A DNA stretch of 64,000 bases from Halichoerus grypus. Its lineage: Eukaryota; Chordata; Mammalia; Carnivora; Phocidae. This document shows positions 34,366 through 46,885 of the stretch, in pieces. The stretch spans positions 38,574,603 through 38,638,602 of the forward strand of contig NC_135715.1 of assembly GCF_964656455.1 (NCBI RefSeq), in the 5' to 3' direction. A model generated the notes under the pieces. The model saw nothing but the letters and a program-made list of their open reading frames with translations. It had not been told where the DNA came from and ran no database searches. Each line of letters opens with the position of its first letter. Position 1 is the first letter of the stretch. Made by a program: the position numbers and the translations under genes.

Positions 34366-35730
34366 GTATTTGAGTTGGATTCTTAGTTATTGATAGAATT
34401 CAGACACCTAAAGGCAGATGAGTTTGATATTGCCTTTTTTTATTCCCACGGAACAGCTTCCTTTTGTTGGTTATTTCAGAGTCCAATGTTTTAGTCCTCT
34501 TTGTACAGTTCTTAGTATTCTGGATATTTCCTTTAGGGTATCTAGCTTCTGTCAACAGTGAGTAATTCCTCAGCAAATACAGAAGGAAAAAGGGGACTGC
34601 CCCTGGGAGGTAAAGAGGAGATGGCTTAAAAATAAAATCACCTAATGGAACACATCATGCATCTAGCATAAGCTCCATTGTTATAAAAATAGAAGAATAT
34701 TTGCTTTCCATATGTTTGGTACCTACGATGAAGATTATAATCCAATTTCAACATAAATGAATTATGTTTTTTTACACCTCTCTCTTTCCCATTTGGAAAT
34801 CTTCCTATACTTCTGCCATGCTCCAGCCTTTGAAACAGTAATAAAAAGTAATCACTTAACCAAAGCCTTATAACAGATTTTAAAATATTAGAAAAGCCTG
34901 AAGCATTGAACTATCTCTGAAAAACTTTTGAAAGATTTAGAAGTGATGCTGGAATTACTTGGGCCTGCTGGCCTATTGCATTCAGGTCCACACAGTTTTA
35001 GTTTGCTTCTGGAAAATAACTGAGATGAGTTTTAAAAGGCAAGTTAGAGAGAAATCGTGAAATATCTGATAAGCTGGGAAGGGATGTCAAAATACAAAAT
35101 TGAAAATCACATGTATAGAAAGCAAAACCCCTTTGACAAAAGACACATTAAGAGAATGCAATGAAAACTAGGTAAAAAGAAATCATTATAGGATAACATT
35201 TCTTAATACAGCAGAAGTTACCAAAACAAGATGCATCTCTTGCATATTCTAAACTGGCAGTGGATTATTTTATACATTTACTCTTTACATCTTATATGAG
35301 GAGAACTTTTTGTCATTTCAAGTTTCTGTTTATTTTTATTCTCTTCTTCTTTGCATTTGTTTCAATTCAATGCACCAGTTCTTTTTAAATTAGTTGCATA
35401 GAACAATATATGCCTTCAGCAAGATGCCAAAGTATATGTGTGTATTCATTGTGTGTCTTTAATTCTAAGGTCACAACAAGGCCAAATGAGATTGCTACTG
35501 TTTTTGTCATTCATACAAAATGATTTCCTTTGGCGATTCAGTTATTTCAGGGTGAACTAAATTTTTCATCAGTGCCTATTATACTGTAAATGTATTTTTT
35601 CAGCAAATGGTAAATCTCCAGTAACTGGAAATAAAAGTGTCATAGAAAGAAGAAACCTCTGGGTAAGCAAAGGGATAGATACTAAAGTTTTGTTTTTTTG
35701 TTTTTTTTTTAATTGTATGACCTTCATCAA
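34366..35730. other. Non-coding sequence, nothing recognised
   Basis: A short T-rich tract lies at about 35688-35712. Confidence 0.4.
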
Positions 35731-35739
35731 CATCTATGG

Positions 35740-35887
35740 AATACCCTAAATGTGTAAGGTATTTCAAAGTATACAAGGATGAAAATGACACAGCTTTCAT
35801 AGGTGAGAAGCTCATATAGCTCACAATTTTTACAAATAGAAAGTATGTTTAAACAAGCTAAGTATGTTGTGAGAAGTGCTGTAAAAA

Positions 35888-35918
<31 letters not shown>

Positions 35919-36165
35919 TTAATATTGTGGAAAGGACAACTAGCTCTGTTAGAGAAGGTTTAGAAAGAGGAGTTTGGCCTGGGTCATAGGGCCATGCAGG
36001 TACCCCTGGGCACACAGGATAAGGGGAGAGGATCATAAAGTCCCAAGGTGAGAAAGAGGCACAGGGCAGGTCTAGGGGGCACTGCTTAGGGTTAGTTGCG
36101 GAAGTATCTGGAATGCCACACCAAGGTTCGGGGGCCAAGATGGTAGCTAACCTCATCCACTTCAA
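35740..36165 (+). repeat. Ancient unassigned repeat family A, copy with TTA microsatellite
   Basis: ggtgagaagctcatatagct, gttgtgagaagtgctgtaaa, gttagagaaggtttagaaag and gtgagaaagaggcacagggc resemble the family's middle. The trinucleotide run at 35889-35920 lies inside. Confidence 0.4.
35889..35920. repeat. (TTA)n microsatellite
   Basis: About ten ATT units. Confidence 0.95.
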
Positions 36166-37138
36166 CAGGAAGAGACGGAATCATATATGCATTTTGATAG
36201 AACGCACTGCTGCATTGAGATCTAAACCTCAGTTCTCTAATTAACATGCTCGATTTATTCTTCCTAAGTATTTACAGTGTAAAATTCTCTCACCTTCCTC
36301 ATTCTTATTTCTTGAGTACGATTTTGAAAGAGGTTTCCCCAAATAAAGTGAGTTTTAAAGTAGCATTAATGATGATTCCTTTTTCATATTGATTGATAAA
36401 AGGCTTTATTTTTTTTATCTTGTTGGGGGAAAAAAAAAGATGCTGTTTTGTTTTAAGAGTATAAATACAAGACAACGTGCCTTTGAACAAAGCTAATGTT
36501 CCTTCCTTTCCAAAAGGGCATCAATCATTTTGAGGCAGCAGACATTTTCTTGAGATGCTTAAGCATGTCATGTCTAAGGGATTTTAATCAGAGGTTTAGA
36601 AATATTCTGTTATCTACCCAAAGAGATGCTGATTTCAACTGACTTACTGTTGTTGCAAAATTGAAGAAATGCTCAGAGATTTAGGTTAGAAAACATGTAT
36701 TGTTCATAATTCTCTCTTCATCAATGAGGTAAAATCAGAAGTTTAGCAATGTCATGCTTTTTACTCTGAAAGGTGCAGAAAGGCCTTAGGCACAACTGGA
36801 TTTCTGGAAGCAGTAGATTTCATAAATTTGAACTAAATTGTATCAGGCATGGAGTGCTGCCAAATTCTAATTCATTAGTTCACTGTTTGGCAGAGTTCCG
36901 CTTCCTATCAACAGTGAAGCATACAGGTTTCTTATGGGGGTATGAGACGTACTCACTTCCAAAAGGCAGCTTGAGCTTTCATTTTATGTAAAATGTGATT
37001 CTTAAAACAAGTACAACACAAAAGGTCTTATAAGTTCTCTACTTACAAGAAGATGAAATTTTGGGGAGTTTGTGAAATATTGTCATTCCTCTTATGTAAT
37101 TTGGGATGAGTGTTTTAAGAAGTGAAAAACATATCCTT
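36166..37138. other. Non-coding sequence, nothing recognised
   Basis: An 8-bp inverted repeat ctgccaaa / tttggcag lies at about 36858-36894. Nothing else is seen. Confidence 0.4.
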
Positions 37139-37155
37139 AAGAATCTTTGACTTCA

Positions 37156-37359
37156 GGGGCGCCTGGGTGGCTCAGTCGTTAAGCGTCTGCCTTCGGCTCA
37201 GGTCATGATCCCAGGGTCCTGGGATCGAGCCCCGCATCGGGCTCCCTGCTCAGTGGGAAGCCTGCTTCTCCCTCTCCCACTCCCCCTGCTTGTGTTCCTG
37301 CTCTCGCTATCTCTCTCTCTGTCAAATAAATAAATAAAATCTTTAAAAAAAAAAAAAAA
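37156..37359 (+). mobile_element. CAN SINE (SINEC), young copy
   Basis: Intact head ggggcgcctgggtggctcag, then tcgttaagcg, gatcgagccccgcatcggg, a CT-rich body and a long A tail. A perfect 17-bp duplication, aagaatctttgacttca, lies at 37139-37155 and 37360-37376. It differs by only a few bases from the copies at 41485 and 56821, and all three share the short form cagtcgttaagcg. Confidence 0.98.
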
Positions 37360-37376
37360 AAGAATCTTTGACTTCA

Positions 37377-38019
37377 TGTGCATCATCTGGCAACACAAGA
37401 ATTCTCTCCTTAGGCACAATGATGACACAGGAAGCCTGAGTGCACCTGAGCCGTGGTGACTTAAAAATGAGTGTGGTCCAGAACTGAGTAGAGATGTTCC
37501 CTTCAGCTCTACTCTGGTCGCTACTTTCTGAGGTCTTTACAAGTCTTTAAAAGCCTAAAGCCCTGAGCTTAAGAACATTTTTCTCCTAATTATTATTTGC
37601 CTCAGTTTTGATCAATTGAAAAGATAAATTTTTTTTCTTCCTCTAAGTATTGAACAAAAAGCTTTCCCAGCTTCTAAAAGGAAAGTATTCCCCGTTGTTA
37701 GTTGCTGTGTGAAATGAGGTCCTTGGATCAGATGAGGTCTTCCAGTTCTAACATTATAGGATTTTAGAATGCAGTTCTTCCTCTTAGATTTCCTACCCAA
37801 GTCGGAATCATGCCCATTTCTTTCAGACCAATCATGAAAGAAGTTATAGCTATTGATTTGCCAGGAGAAACTAGCCCAGTTCCCATTGCATTGCTCAGAC
37901 ACATACACCCACATCCAGCAACGCATACGGAGAAATGGCAAGGGAGTTAGGAAATACGGTCATGTTCCTTACATTAAATATTAATAGCCCTGAAGAGGAA
38001 GGAAGAAATGTTGTTATTT
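37377..38019. other. Non-coding sequence, nothing recognised
   Basis: A 109-codon minus-strand frame (37612-37941) has no recognisable domain. Confidence 0.4.
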
Positions 38020-38165
38020 TCTTCAAGATTTTTTTGGTCGCCTGCTGTATGCAAAGTGTTATATTAAGCTGCAGTGGGAGAATATGAAAGTGGAAAAAGA
38101 TTCTGTCCTTCTTACCAGAAGTTCGTCTCTAGTAGCAGAAGATAGAATAAATGGCCTTGTTTCAA
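38020..38165 (+). repeat. Possible fragment of ancient repeat family A
   Basis: cgcctgctgtatgcaaagtg, ttctgtccttcttaccagaa and gttcgtctctagtagcagaa follow the family's 5' order. Confidence 0.4.
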
Positions 38166-39119
38166 GATTGTACAGAGATAAAACCCACAAATGTGATAAA
38201 AAAAAAAAAAAACAGGAGCCCTAGATATTCATAGAAGGAATAATTTTGAATGGAAAGGCCAAAGAGACCCTCAAGAAAGGCATGAGGATTTCCTGGATTT
38301 TGAAAAAATGGAGGACTTTTCTGGGTTAAAATAGGTAAAGGCAGAGGACAAGACCATGTACAGTGGAAGTCGTATATGGTGAATGTTGAATTCAGTTTTT
38401 CCATAGATTAAGTTTTGTTTATGGAGTGGACAGTGGAGAGTAATTGGACGGTCTTGGGAAGGCGAGGGTCACAATTAAAATTGGCGAGATAAGGTTAATC
38501 TAGTGTAGCAGGTAGATTGGATTACAAAGGATTAGTTACTAACTCTGCTTGCAAATAGTTGTGCAGTGGAAAGATAAGGTCTTCCTGGAGTTCTTGTTAG
38601 GTGAGGGAATAGCAAGGAATGCCTGGGCTTACAAAGGTAAAGTTCTAGTTACTCTGTTTTCCAGTGGGGTTTTTTTGGTAAGTTAAAACAAACATGCATT
38701 AGCTGTAAATGGTTTTCTGCTTATTTACAAATCGTTCTTCTCACTCCTTGATATAATTACAGGCACTTATTTTGGTGTATTGTGGTTAAGAATCACATGA
38801 CTTAAATAAATTATACTTACTGATTTAGCAAAACCAAGGGTGGGGGAGCAACATGGGGCCACTGAAATGAATAAGAAACCAATGATTATATTTTTTGTCA
38901 ACATTCGTTCAAGATATCTTAATTATGCCTTCATTTTACTTGCCATTGCAGTCAAAATATGGCTTAATAAATGTAACAGTCTACTAGTTATGATTTTTGG
39001 ACTTGTTTTGGAAAGCAGTACCTTAGACTTCTTGTTTTGATTAAAACTAGAATTTTGTTTTACCACTAAAATATGGACTGAAAATATTCCTGCCTACATA
39101 TAACCCTTATAAGCATTTA
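38166..39119. other. Non-coding sequence, nothing recognised
   Basis: An A run lies at about 38199-38212. No feature beyond this. Confidence 0.4.
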
Positions 39120-39164
39120 TTCTCAGAATTTTGGCATTAAAGGTGAATATTAGATATTCCTGCC

Positions 39165-39290
39165 GCTAAGAAGTTCTGTAACTTTGAGTCTTAGTTTCTT
39201 CATTTGTAAAATGGGGATAAAAATACAATCCAAGGTGTTTATAAGGATTAAATACATTAATTTGTGTGAAAGTGTCTAAGTAAAAGCAGA
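39165..39290 (+). repeat. MIR SINE fragment
   Basis: tctgtaactttgagtcttag, tttcttcatttgtaaaatgg, ggataaaaatacaatccaag, tataaggattaaatacatta. This is the sense MIR 3' half, well preserved. Confidence 0.8.
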
Positions 39291-39589
39291 ATTTTTTAAA
39301 ACTATACCTATACAATTTTATTACTGCTGCCATTGCCTCGTTTTAAAGTTAATAATCTTAGTTTTTAATAGAAAGTAAAAGCTTTTAGGTTTTCTTTATG
39401 GAAGTAGAAATTGCAATTTCTTTGTGATTTTAGGGTAATAAGTAATCATAAAAATATCAAATAAAAACTCCTGGCTATATTAATATTTATAGTTTGATTT
39501 TCCCTTTAATGCTACTTTGTTTTTTATGGAAGTGGATATTTGTTCAGGTTTGTTTCTTCCCTTTCTTGTGAAAATAAGGATGATGACCA

Positions 39590-39800
39590 CAACAACACAG
39601 GTGCTGTGCTTGAAATAAGATATCTCATTGAATTATCATCACACCTGTAAAGTAGGCACTATTGTACACCTTTCATAAAGAAAATGAGACTGGAAATTTT
39701 AAAAATGACATGTTTGACATGACAGAACTGGAGGTTGAAGCAGAATTCAGCTGAGGCAATCAGCAGTAGGAGCCCATATCTGTGCTATATTATGCTTGCT
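39590..39800 (-). repeat. MIR-like fragment
   Basis: ttgaattatcatcacacctg, taaagtaggcactattgtac, cataaagaaaatgagactgg and agcccatatctgtgctatat follow the reverse-complement MIR order. Confidence 0.6.
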
Positions 39801-39839
39801 GTCTTCATACTGATATTATGAAGGTAACTTTTGAAGGAT

Positions 39840-39960
39840 CACAAATTCTAGGAGGACAGATCTCTGTCTTAGCACTTTTCCCACATAATTCCTCATGTTA
39901 ATATTCCCTCAAAAGATCTAGCAACATTGTTGGCACATAGTTGCTCCATAAATATGGTTG
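39840..39960 (+). repeat. L2-like 3' end
   Basis: gaggacagatctctgtctta and gttggcacatagttgctcca, taaatatgg recall the L2 3' end ('gggcagggacttttgtct', 'tggcacatagtaggcgctcaataaat'). A second, weaker stretch follows at about 40060-40105. Confidence 0.5.
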
Positions 39961-41469
39961 CAGGCTTACTGGTATCATATAGTAGATGAGGGCAGAGAGT
40001 TGGGTGCTGAGGTTTGAGTACCAACTTGAGGGTGAAAACCATGGCCTTACCTTTGTCATCCAAGTTGCAACCCTGTAGTAGATGCTCAATAAAAGTGTGT
40101 TTCTTTGGGTGATTCCATGCTTGATTAGAAATGATAAGATCATGGAATATCTTTATCACCTAGGAATCAAAAACTTAATATATTTTTGAAGATCAAAGGA
40201 ACTTGTCTATTTATTACATTCATCGCTGGATAGTTTTCTGTTGCTATATTTTTGCAATTTAACATGTAAACTCAAAACGTGAAGAACATGAAACCTCCAG
40301 GCCTTGATCAATTTTTCTTAGGCTTTAATGGTAAATAAACATGTCTTTATGACAAACGTAAAGAATGCAGAGAAGGACTTCAAAGGGCCTGGAAGAAAAA
40401 TATGACTGAAGCAAGAAATGCCAAGTTTTAAATGCAAATGAATATGTTGATTGATTCAGAAAAGTGGTAATTTTAAAGAGAATGTTGGTTTCCTTTGCCT
40501 TAATCTTTTCATTTAAAATTAAAACTTGTACAAGCATTCTAACCAAATGCTGGTTATTGCATATAACAAGGAAAAACATAATTACTTTTTTCTTTTCTTT
40601 TTCTTTTCTTTTTTCCCTTTTCTGTGTCTCATTGCACATGTGCATGCCACTGTTACCTAGGAGAGGAACCAGTGCACATCAGCTGTAAAAATCCAAAGAG
40701 TAGAGGAAACCCCTATAATTGGTCCCTAACTGTGTGGGGAGAGCTCCTTCACACACTGAAATGGTCTTGAACAAATTTTATTCTGTAGTATGTTTCCTTC
40801 AAATCACAAAGGGGAAGAAAAAATACAAATTCCAATTAATGTAATTTTGCAGGAAAAAAAAAGACATGGAAGGTATTCTTAACATCCTAGATATGCTTAT
40901 AAATTCTCAAAGCCACTAAGACTTAGTGACTTCTGAGGACTTAAAGTATGTTAAAAAGATAGACCCACATTTAAATGCTGATCTCAACTTTTCACCGGGG
41001 ACCACTAAAAAGCCTTTCAGAAGAAAAGACCAGGATCAGCAAAACATGAAATCCTTATAGCAGCAGACTTTCTAGGTCGGCTTTATATTATACTTTTGAA
41101 AAGGACATTTGTTTAAGGATATGATAGTTTTATCCTGCATGTAATGCACGCTCATTTACCGGGGAGGATGGAGCGGGTTGGAGGGGTGGGAGGGAATACT
41201 AGGACAGTGAGTTGACAGACCAAAAATGCAAGAGAACTGGCCCAGACCCCAGCTATTTCTTAGCAATTCATCTGTGAAGGCATTTTCCTAATACCTAATG
41301 AGGGCAAAAAAAAAAAAAAAAAGGAACAGTAGTCTTTGCTTGTAAATGTGTCCCTGAAATAGAAGGAAATGAGTTTGGCTATTGAAAAGTTGGCTGTCGT
41401 TGAACAGTCCCCAAATGTCCTTATCTTCTTTCAAAATCACTCCATCTCAGTTGTTATTCCTTTTTGGTT
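39961..41469. other. Non-coding sequence with simple tracts
   Basis: A pyrimidine tract lies at 40587-40631 and an A run at 41306-41322. No exon is recognised. Confidence 0.4.
40587..40631. repeat. Polypyrimidine tract
   Basis: T and C only for most of its length (tttttcttttctttttcttt and on). Confidence 0.85.
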
Positions 41470-41484
41470 AAAAACAACAACAAC

Positions 41485-41692
41485 GGGGCGCCTGGGTGGC
41501 TCAGTCGTTGAGCGTCTGCCTTCGGCTCAGGTCATGGTCCCAGGATCCTGGGATCGAGCCCCACATCGGGCTCCCTGCTCCGCGGGAAGCCTGCTTCTCC
41601 CTCTCCCACTCCCCCTGCTTGTGTTCTCTCTCTCGCTGTGTGTCTCTCTGTCAAATAAATAAATAAAATCTTTAAAAAAAAATAAAAAAAAT
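41485..41692 (+). mobile_element. CAN SINE (SINEC), young copy
   Basis: Head ggggcgcctgggtggctcag with tcgttgagcg, CT-rich body and a tail with aaaaataaa units. A 15-bp duplication, aaaaacaacaacaac, lies at 41470-41484 and about 41693-41707. It inserted at an A-rich CAA site, so the boundary of the right duplication is uncertain by a few bases. Confidence 0.97.
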
Positions 41693-41707
41693 AAAAACAA
41701 CAACAAC

Positions 41708-44200
41708 AACAGCGAATATGGTACCCTCTTCAAGCTCATTAACACAGCTGTGAACATTAGCCAAAGAGGTCATTTTAAAGTGAGACAAGCGTATTCTCCC
41801 TCCAACAACAGCGCAGAGTGTGTGGTTAGGTGTGACCCAACAGCATGTTATTGCTATCCTAGTAAATATACATCATGGGCTTGTATGCATTATGTAGACT
41901 TCCTCTCACTCTCTCCTCTTATCCCATTCCCACCTGTGCTGTTAAAAAAAAAAAAAAAAAATACCATAAGTAGATTTAAATAACTGCAAAGATAAAACCA
42001 TTTTATCTTTCCAAAAATTATCATTTCTCATTCAAAAAAGTTTAAGCATCCAATTTTCAGCTGTTGAAAATAAGAAATTGAATAACAAAGAATGCTAAGT
42101 CTAAAAACAATGGTCTAAGAAGTCTTTTCAGATCAACTGTAATACTTGCAGAACAGATAAAATGTTATAGGCTAGGGGAGGGGAGCAGAGAAGCGGTCCA
42201 TTAGAGCATCTTTCCTCCATTGTTTATCTACTTTGTATGTATAAAAATGCTTCTCCTTGCCTCTGGGCACCTATATAACAAAATTCAGAACCTTGAAAGA
42301 ATAAACTTAAAAAAGAAAGCCAAAATCACAGTTGTTCCTTGCCAAACTAGAGTCTCACTTCTTATCAGAAAAAAGAGAGGGGGGGAAAGCCTGCTTCATT
42401 ATTTACTTTATGAAAATGTTTAGAAAAAAACTGCTCTTAAGTGGAAGTTTGTTTTGACTGAAGAAGGCTTTTCTGGCAGAGTATGTTTAATAAAAGAGAA
42501 AGAAGTTGCCAGTTATCCACAAGCATTGAAAGCATTTCAGAATTGGACCCCTTTTATAAGTCCTTAATGTAACCACTGCCGCTTCTAAATGTGAACAGTC
42601 TCAAAGATTCCTGGAAGGATCTATTTTGGAAAGGGTCATTTGCCGGTTTCCGATGTTCCATGCATATTTTTTTGTGCACTTTACAAAATTTACCGAGCAG
42701 ATGATTTTTCAAGATGTCCATTGACATAAATAATGGCAGAAAGCCTGAATCAAGATGTCCATCAGAGCAAACCAAGGACAATCATTCTGTTTTGTTTTGT
42801 CTTGGTTTGTTTTTTAGGAATTTGGCTTCAAAATCACACTAGAAATTTCATTTGGAGGAAAGAACATATGGCATGTGTGATATCCTCCATTGTACAAATC
42901 ATCATAAATCCACATATCAATTTACATGCATTTTATATATGCTTAGTTTTTTGACATCTTAATGAATCAAGTAAGTTATCACGAACATGTAGCTTCATTA
43001 CATAAAATCTTAGGAAAGGCTTTATTAGAGACACGGATTTCTGCTGTTATTCAATATCAAATATAACAGACTGTTTAGCATGAGTTTCCTGGAAACATCT
43101 GAAGACATTTCAATGTCATTTTATGTTGACTGAAATGGAACGTGGACTATTTCCTCAATTACCTGCCTAAAACATTCAGCAAAAAGAGACCTTTTAAATC
43201 TGAAGATTAAAGGCAAGCCAGCTTTATAGCAGACCAAATTAATTCTTAAACTTATTGCCTTGCAAGTTAAGAGCAAAAGACTTTCTGATTATAGATATTA
43301 AGATCCTATAATGTCATCCTGCAAAAGCACGTGTTAATCTAAAATCCTTATAAAATATGATTTTGGTGTCATTTTATTGACAGATATATCATCTCTTCTG
43401 AAGTTTGAGAAATGTCATTGAAATGACTTTCTAAACACTTTAGGGAGACTTTTCATTCATTATACTAGTATATTTTATATCCTATAAAGAATAGTACCGT
43501 AACCATCATGTAGTAATTTGACTTTGAACTGGACTACTTTGCATTAATGCTTCTCTTAGTCTTTATCCATAAAAGATTCCTGTTACTTATTTCTAGATTT
43601 GAAAAGTTACAACATGCATATCTGAATATATGACTGAAACCTCAAAAGGTTTTCATTGTGTAGTCTATTATTTTATACCATAAAACCTATGGTATAAACT
43701 GTAGTGTGGATGATAATCTAATTGGGTAAGATATCCTTTCCTATTAGGCATAAAGGTTCTTCACTTGTTATTGAGAAATCATATTTTGTCTTAATTAAGA
43801 CTGTTGAGCTTCTCTGGTACTAAATGAGATGCCTAAAATCCCTCAACATTCCTATCATGTATGAAAAAGGAAGAACAAAAAAAAATTTGACAAGGTAAAA
43901 ATAATTAATTCAGAACACTTGGAAGAAACCTAAGAATCATAATAGAGAGATACTTCATTTATAAGTATCTTGTTCAGACCAAATCATGAGTTCTTGAAGA
44001 ATTCTATTTCTTTGGTGTTTGCTACTAATATTTAGACAGTCGTCCAAAGAATGCTTTGGGCAGTCATCAATACATGTTGGAGTGGATATTTTTTTTTTAC
44101 TGTCATCATTACATTGTTACATTGTACTATGGTGTGTAATAGATTTTTCCTTTAAAGTCATTTAGGGAGACTAATGAATGTCTGATTTAACAGAACTTTC
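41708..44200. other. Non-coding sequence, nothing recognised
   Basis: An A run lies at about 41944-41961 and a hairpin at 43672-43698. No exon or repeat family is recognised. Confidence 0.4.
43672..43698. repeat. 11-bp hairpin
   Basis: tttataccata (43672-43682) pairs with tatggtataaa (43688-43698) across a 5-base loop. Confidence 0.8.
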
Positions 44201-44213
44201 ATTTTCTGGTTGT

Positions 44214-44431
44214 CTTTTTTTTTTTTTTTTTTTTTTTTAGATTTTATTTATTTATTTGACAGAGAGAGAGGGAGAGTGAGCACAAGCAGGGGGAGTGGCA
44301 GGCAGAGGCAGAGGGAGAAGCAGGCTCCCCACAGAGAAGGGGGAGCCCGATGTGGGACTCGATCCCAGGACTCCGGGATCATGACCTGAGCCGAAGGCAG
44401 TCGCTTAACCAACTGAGCCACCCAGGCGCCC
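44214..44431 (-). mobile_element. CAN SINE (SINEC), full length
   Basis: Reverse-strand SINEC with a long T tail and a head ending ctgagccacccaggcgccc. A 13-bp duplication, attttctggttgt, lies at 44201-44213 and 44432-44444. A 61-codon frame at 44248-44433 is a SINE artefact. Confidence 0.97.
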
Positions 44432-44444
44432 ATTTTCTGGTTGT

Positions 44445-45768
44445 TTTTATGTCAAACACCGAAGATGGGGAATCTGAAAGTCTGTGAACACTCCCACCCC
44501 CCAATTAAGTCTATGGATATACTTGTAAAGTAGTGATTTAGTGTCTAGAGGAACTAATTTTTGGAATTAATGGGGTCAAAGTGACAGGTGGGCTTAAAAT
44601 AATTAACAACATGAGCGAAGAACGTGATCGCTGAGATAGTGTTTCCCACTTCGTCTCATTTTTGTGTAAGAAAAGTACGTAGTGAATTGCAGAACATTTG
44701 TATGTCCTCTTTGCATGTTTTTCTCCCTGGTGCATACTATACTCACCTTCTATCAATAGCTTTAAAATGTAAGTGGAATGAATCACAAGAAACATTGGCT
44801 CTGATATACAAAGGTTTTCTCTCTGGACGCTCTATTAGCATTCTTTTACAGTGAATGATAAAAGTTGCTCACACAGGGATTTAGGATTGTTGACATTTTT
44901 ACTCCTTCAATGTCAGTTTGGTATATAGCAAGTGCCTAATGTTTTACGCTTTTAATATGTGTACTTGTTCCCAGAACTATAGATATTTCCTAGTATGAAT
45001 ATTTTATAAATTGTATGAATATTTCACTAATTAACTGAGGTGGCTCAAGATTAATAGACACTGGTTTTTTATCTGGACTCTGTTTTCTTTAGTAATGACA
45101 ACACCAATAGTAAGATACATACGGCAAGGCCCTTCTCACGTGAACACTGTTCATGAGGATGAAAAACAAGGATCATTGTTCCTAAGAAACTATTACAAAT
45201 TTTACAAAGTTGTAGCACCCTCTTTGTCCTTCATTTTAAAACATTTTCTTCTTGTTTCCTGACAAAATAAGCCCAAATTAAACATCTCTTTTGGAAACTG
45301 TGGCAGAACAGAGGTTGAGAATTGTTCCTCTAAGGAGTTCTATTTGCATTTCCTCTTTACACATTTTTCTGTTAGAAAGCTCCTAAAAGGCATCCTTTTT
45401 TGCCTTCCTTAGGCTAAGGGGAGTTCCTCTGTCATAGTTACTATTGCCCCTCGGGGGGATATAGAACCTGTTTCCTCATGAGAAGAAATGGGTAGTGTGT
45501 TCTCTGGCAGGGTCAGTCTCCCAAAATACACAGGTGCTTAATGCTTATGACACACCTAAGTATAAGGATGCATTTCGTCTTCAGTTTCCCTTTCATAGTC
45601 TGCCTGAGTGGGTAACAGCCATGATAGCTTTAAATGAGTTTGAACTGAACAGGACTTCGGTTGGAAGCCTCTATCACCAGGGAGGCTACATGTATACGAT
45701 GACATATATGTCCCTTTGCATCACTCCCCCAGAGTTCAGCCTGCTATTCTGTCTGGCCAGCAGAGTGT
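44445..45768. other. Non-coding sequence, nothing recognised
   Basis: The 110-codon frame at 45495-45827 ends in the TTCC repeat and shows no domain. Confidence 0.4.
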
Positions 45769-45822
45769 TTCCTTCCTTCCTTCCTTCCTCCCTTCCTTCC
45801 TTCCTTTCTTCCTTCCTTCCTT
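45769..45822. repeat. (TTCC)n microsatellite
   Basis: About 13 TTCC-type units with three interruptions. Confidence 0.95.
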
Positions 45823-45910
45823 TGTGACTTTTCTAAACCTGTAAGCCCGAGAGAGAAGGAACACCTCAGAGGGTTCTCCTACTTTTTCCAGTTCAGATAT
45901 TACAGATGTC

Positions 45911-46015
45911 TTTTATTTTGTGCTAGAGCATTTATGTTAGATATATTTATATTTTATGCTATAAATAGACTTACATTTTATATTTTGTACTGTATTAGAT
46001 ATATTTATATTTTAT
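45911..46015. repeat. Imperfect tandem duplication, about 58-base unit
   Basis: A perfect 21-base match (core agatatatttatattttat) occurs at 45937-45957 and 45995-46015, each preceded by a ttttat...ttttgt.ct stretch. Confidence 0.7.
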
Positions 46016-46059
46016 AAACATCTGCATTAGGAAGTCAGTGTGATAAGAACCACTTTTCC

Positions 46060-46240
46060 AATAACTAGCAGAACGGAGCACTATACAAAACCCCAAACCT
46101 GGAGCAGATCAAACTTCAGCCACAGCCTTCCTAATTCTAAACCTTAGATTCCTTAATGTTAAATTCTATGTCTATCTCTTAGAATTGTTGTGAAGTTCAA
46201 TGGAGGATATTTTTGAGAAAATATAAAGAATAAAATTGAG
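46060..46240 (+). repeat. MIR SINE fragment
   Basis: acttcagccacagccttcct, accttagattccttaatgtt, atctcttagaattgttgtga and agttcaatggaggatatttt follow the sense MIR order. Confidence 0.5.
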
Positions 46241-46885
46241 TAAAAATGAGTTCTTAAAGTCTAGTCCTTTTGCTGTCCAAGATACTAGTGATGTATTTGA
46301 TGAAATAATTTGTTTTTGATGTATTTAATATATATTTAAAGAAAATAAATCTAATTTTTCAATGCCTGTTTTCTCATTTTATTTACTCTCATAAAATCTA
46401 TCAGTTATTTCTAAATTTTGCAAGGATTTTAATTTCAGAAACCAAATTCAAATATGCTAGTATCTATTTGTCCTTATTTATTCTCTTCATATTTTAATTT
46501 TATTTTTCCTTAGTATCACTTTACACTCTCAAAGCTTATCTTTGTTAATCTGTAACATTTTCTTGAGCATGTGTTAGGTGCCAATCACTCTTAATTGCTA
46601 GCTAGAAAGTAGTGAACTAGGCTGCCATCTTTGTTTTCATTTAAAATTCAAACATCAGATATGAATGGGGCCATTGAAACTGTTGCTGATTTAAAAGTCA
46701 CAAAATCAAAATGAATTATAACCCATAATTGTTAAAATATCAGCTTTTTATTAGAATCAGTTTGAGCCATTTTTCTGGTCTTTGATGCAGAGCAATTTTA
46801 TTTCCATATTGAATCAGTGTAAGACCTTAGCAGAGTTAATTAATGTTGATAAATGGAACTATGTGAAAGTTTATTAAAACTTATA
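46241..46885. other. AT-rich non-coding sequence, largely unrecognised
   Basis: Apart from the weak repeat at 46560-46660, nothing is seen. Confidence 0.4.
46560..46660 (+). repeat. Possible fragment of ancient repeat family A
   Basis: ttgagcatgtgttaggtgcc and agtgaactaggctgccatct weakly match the family's 5' end. Confidence 0.35.
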
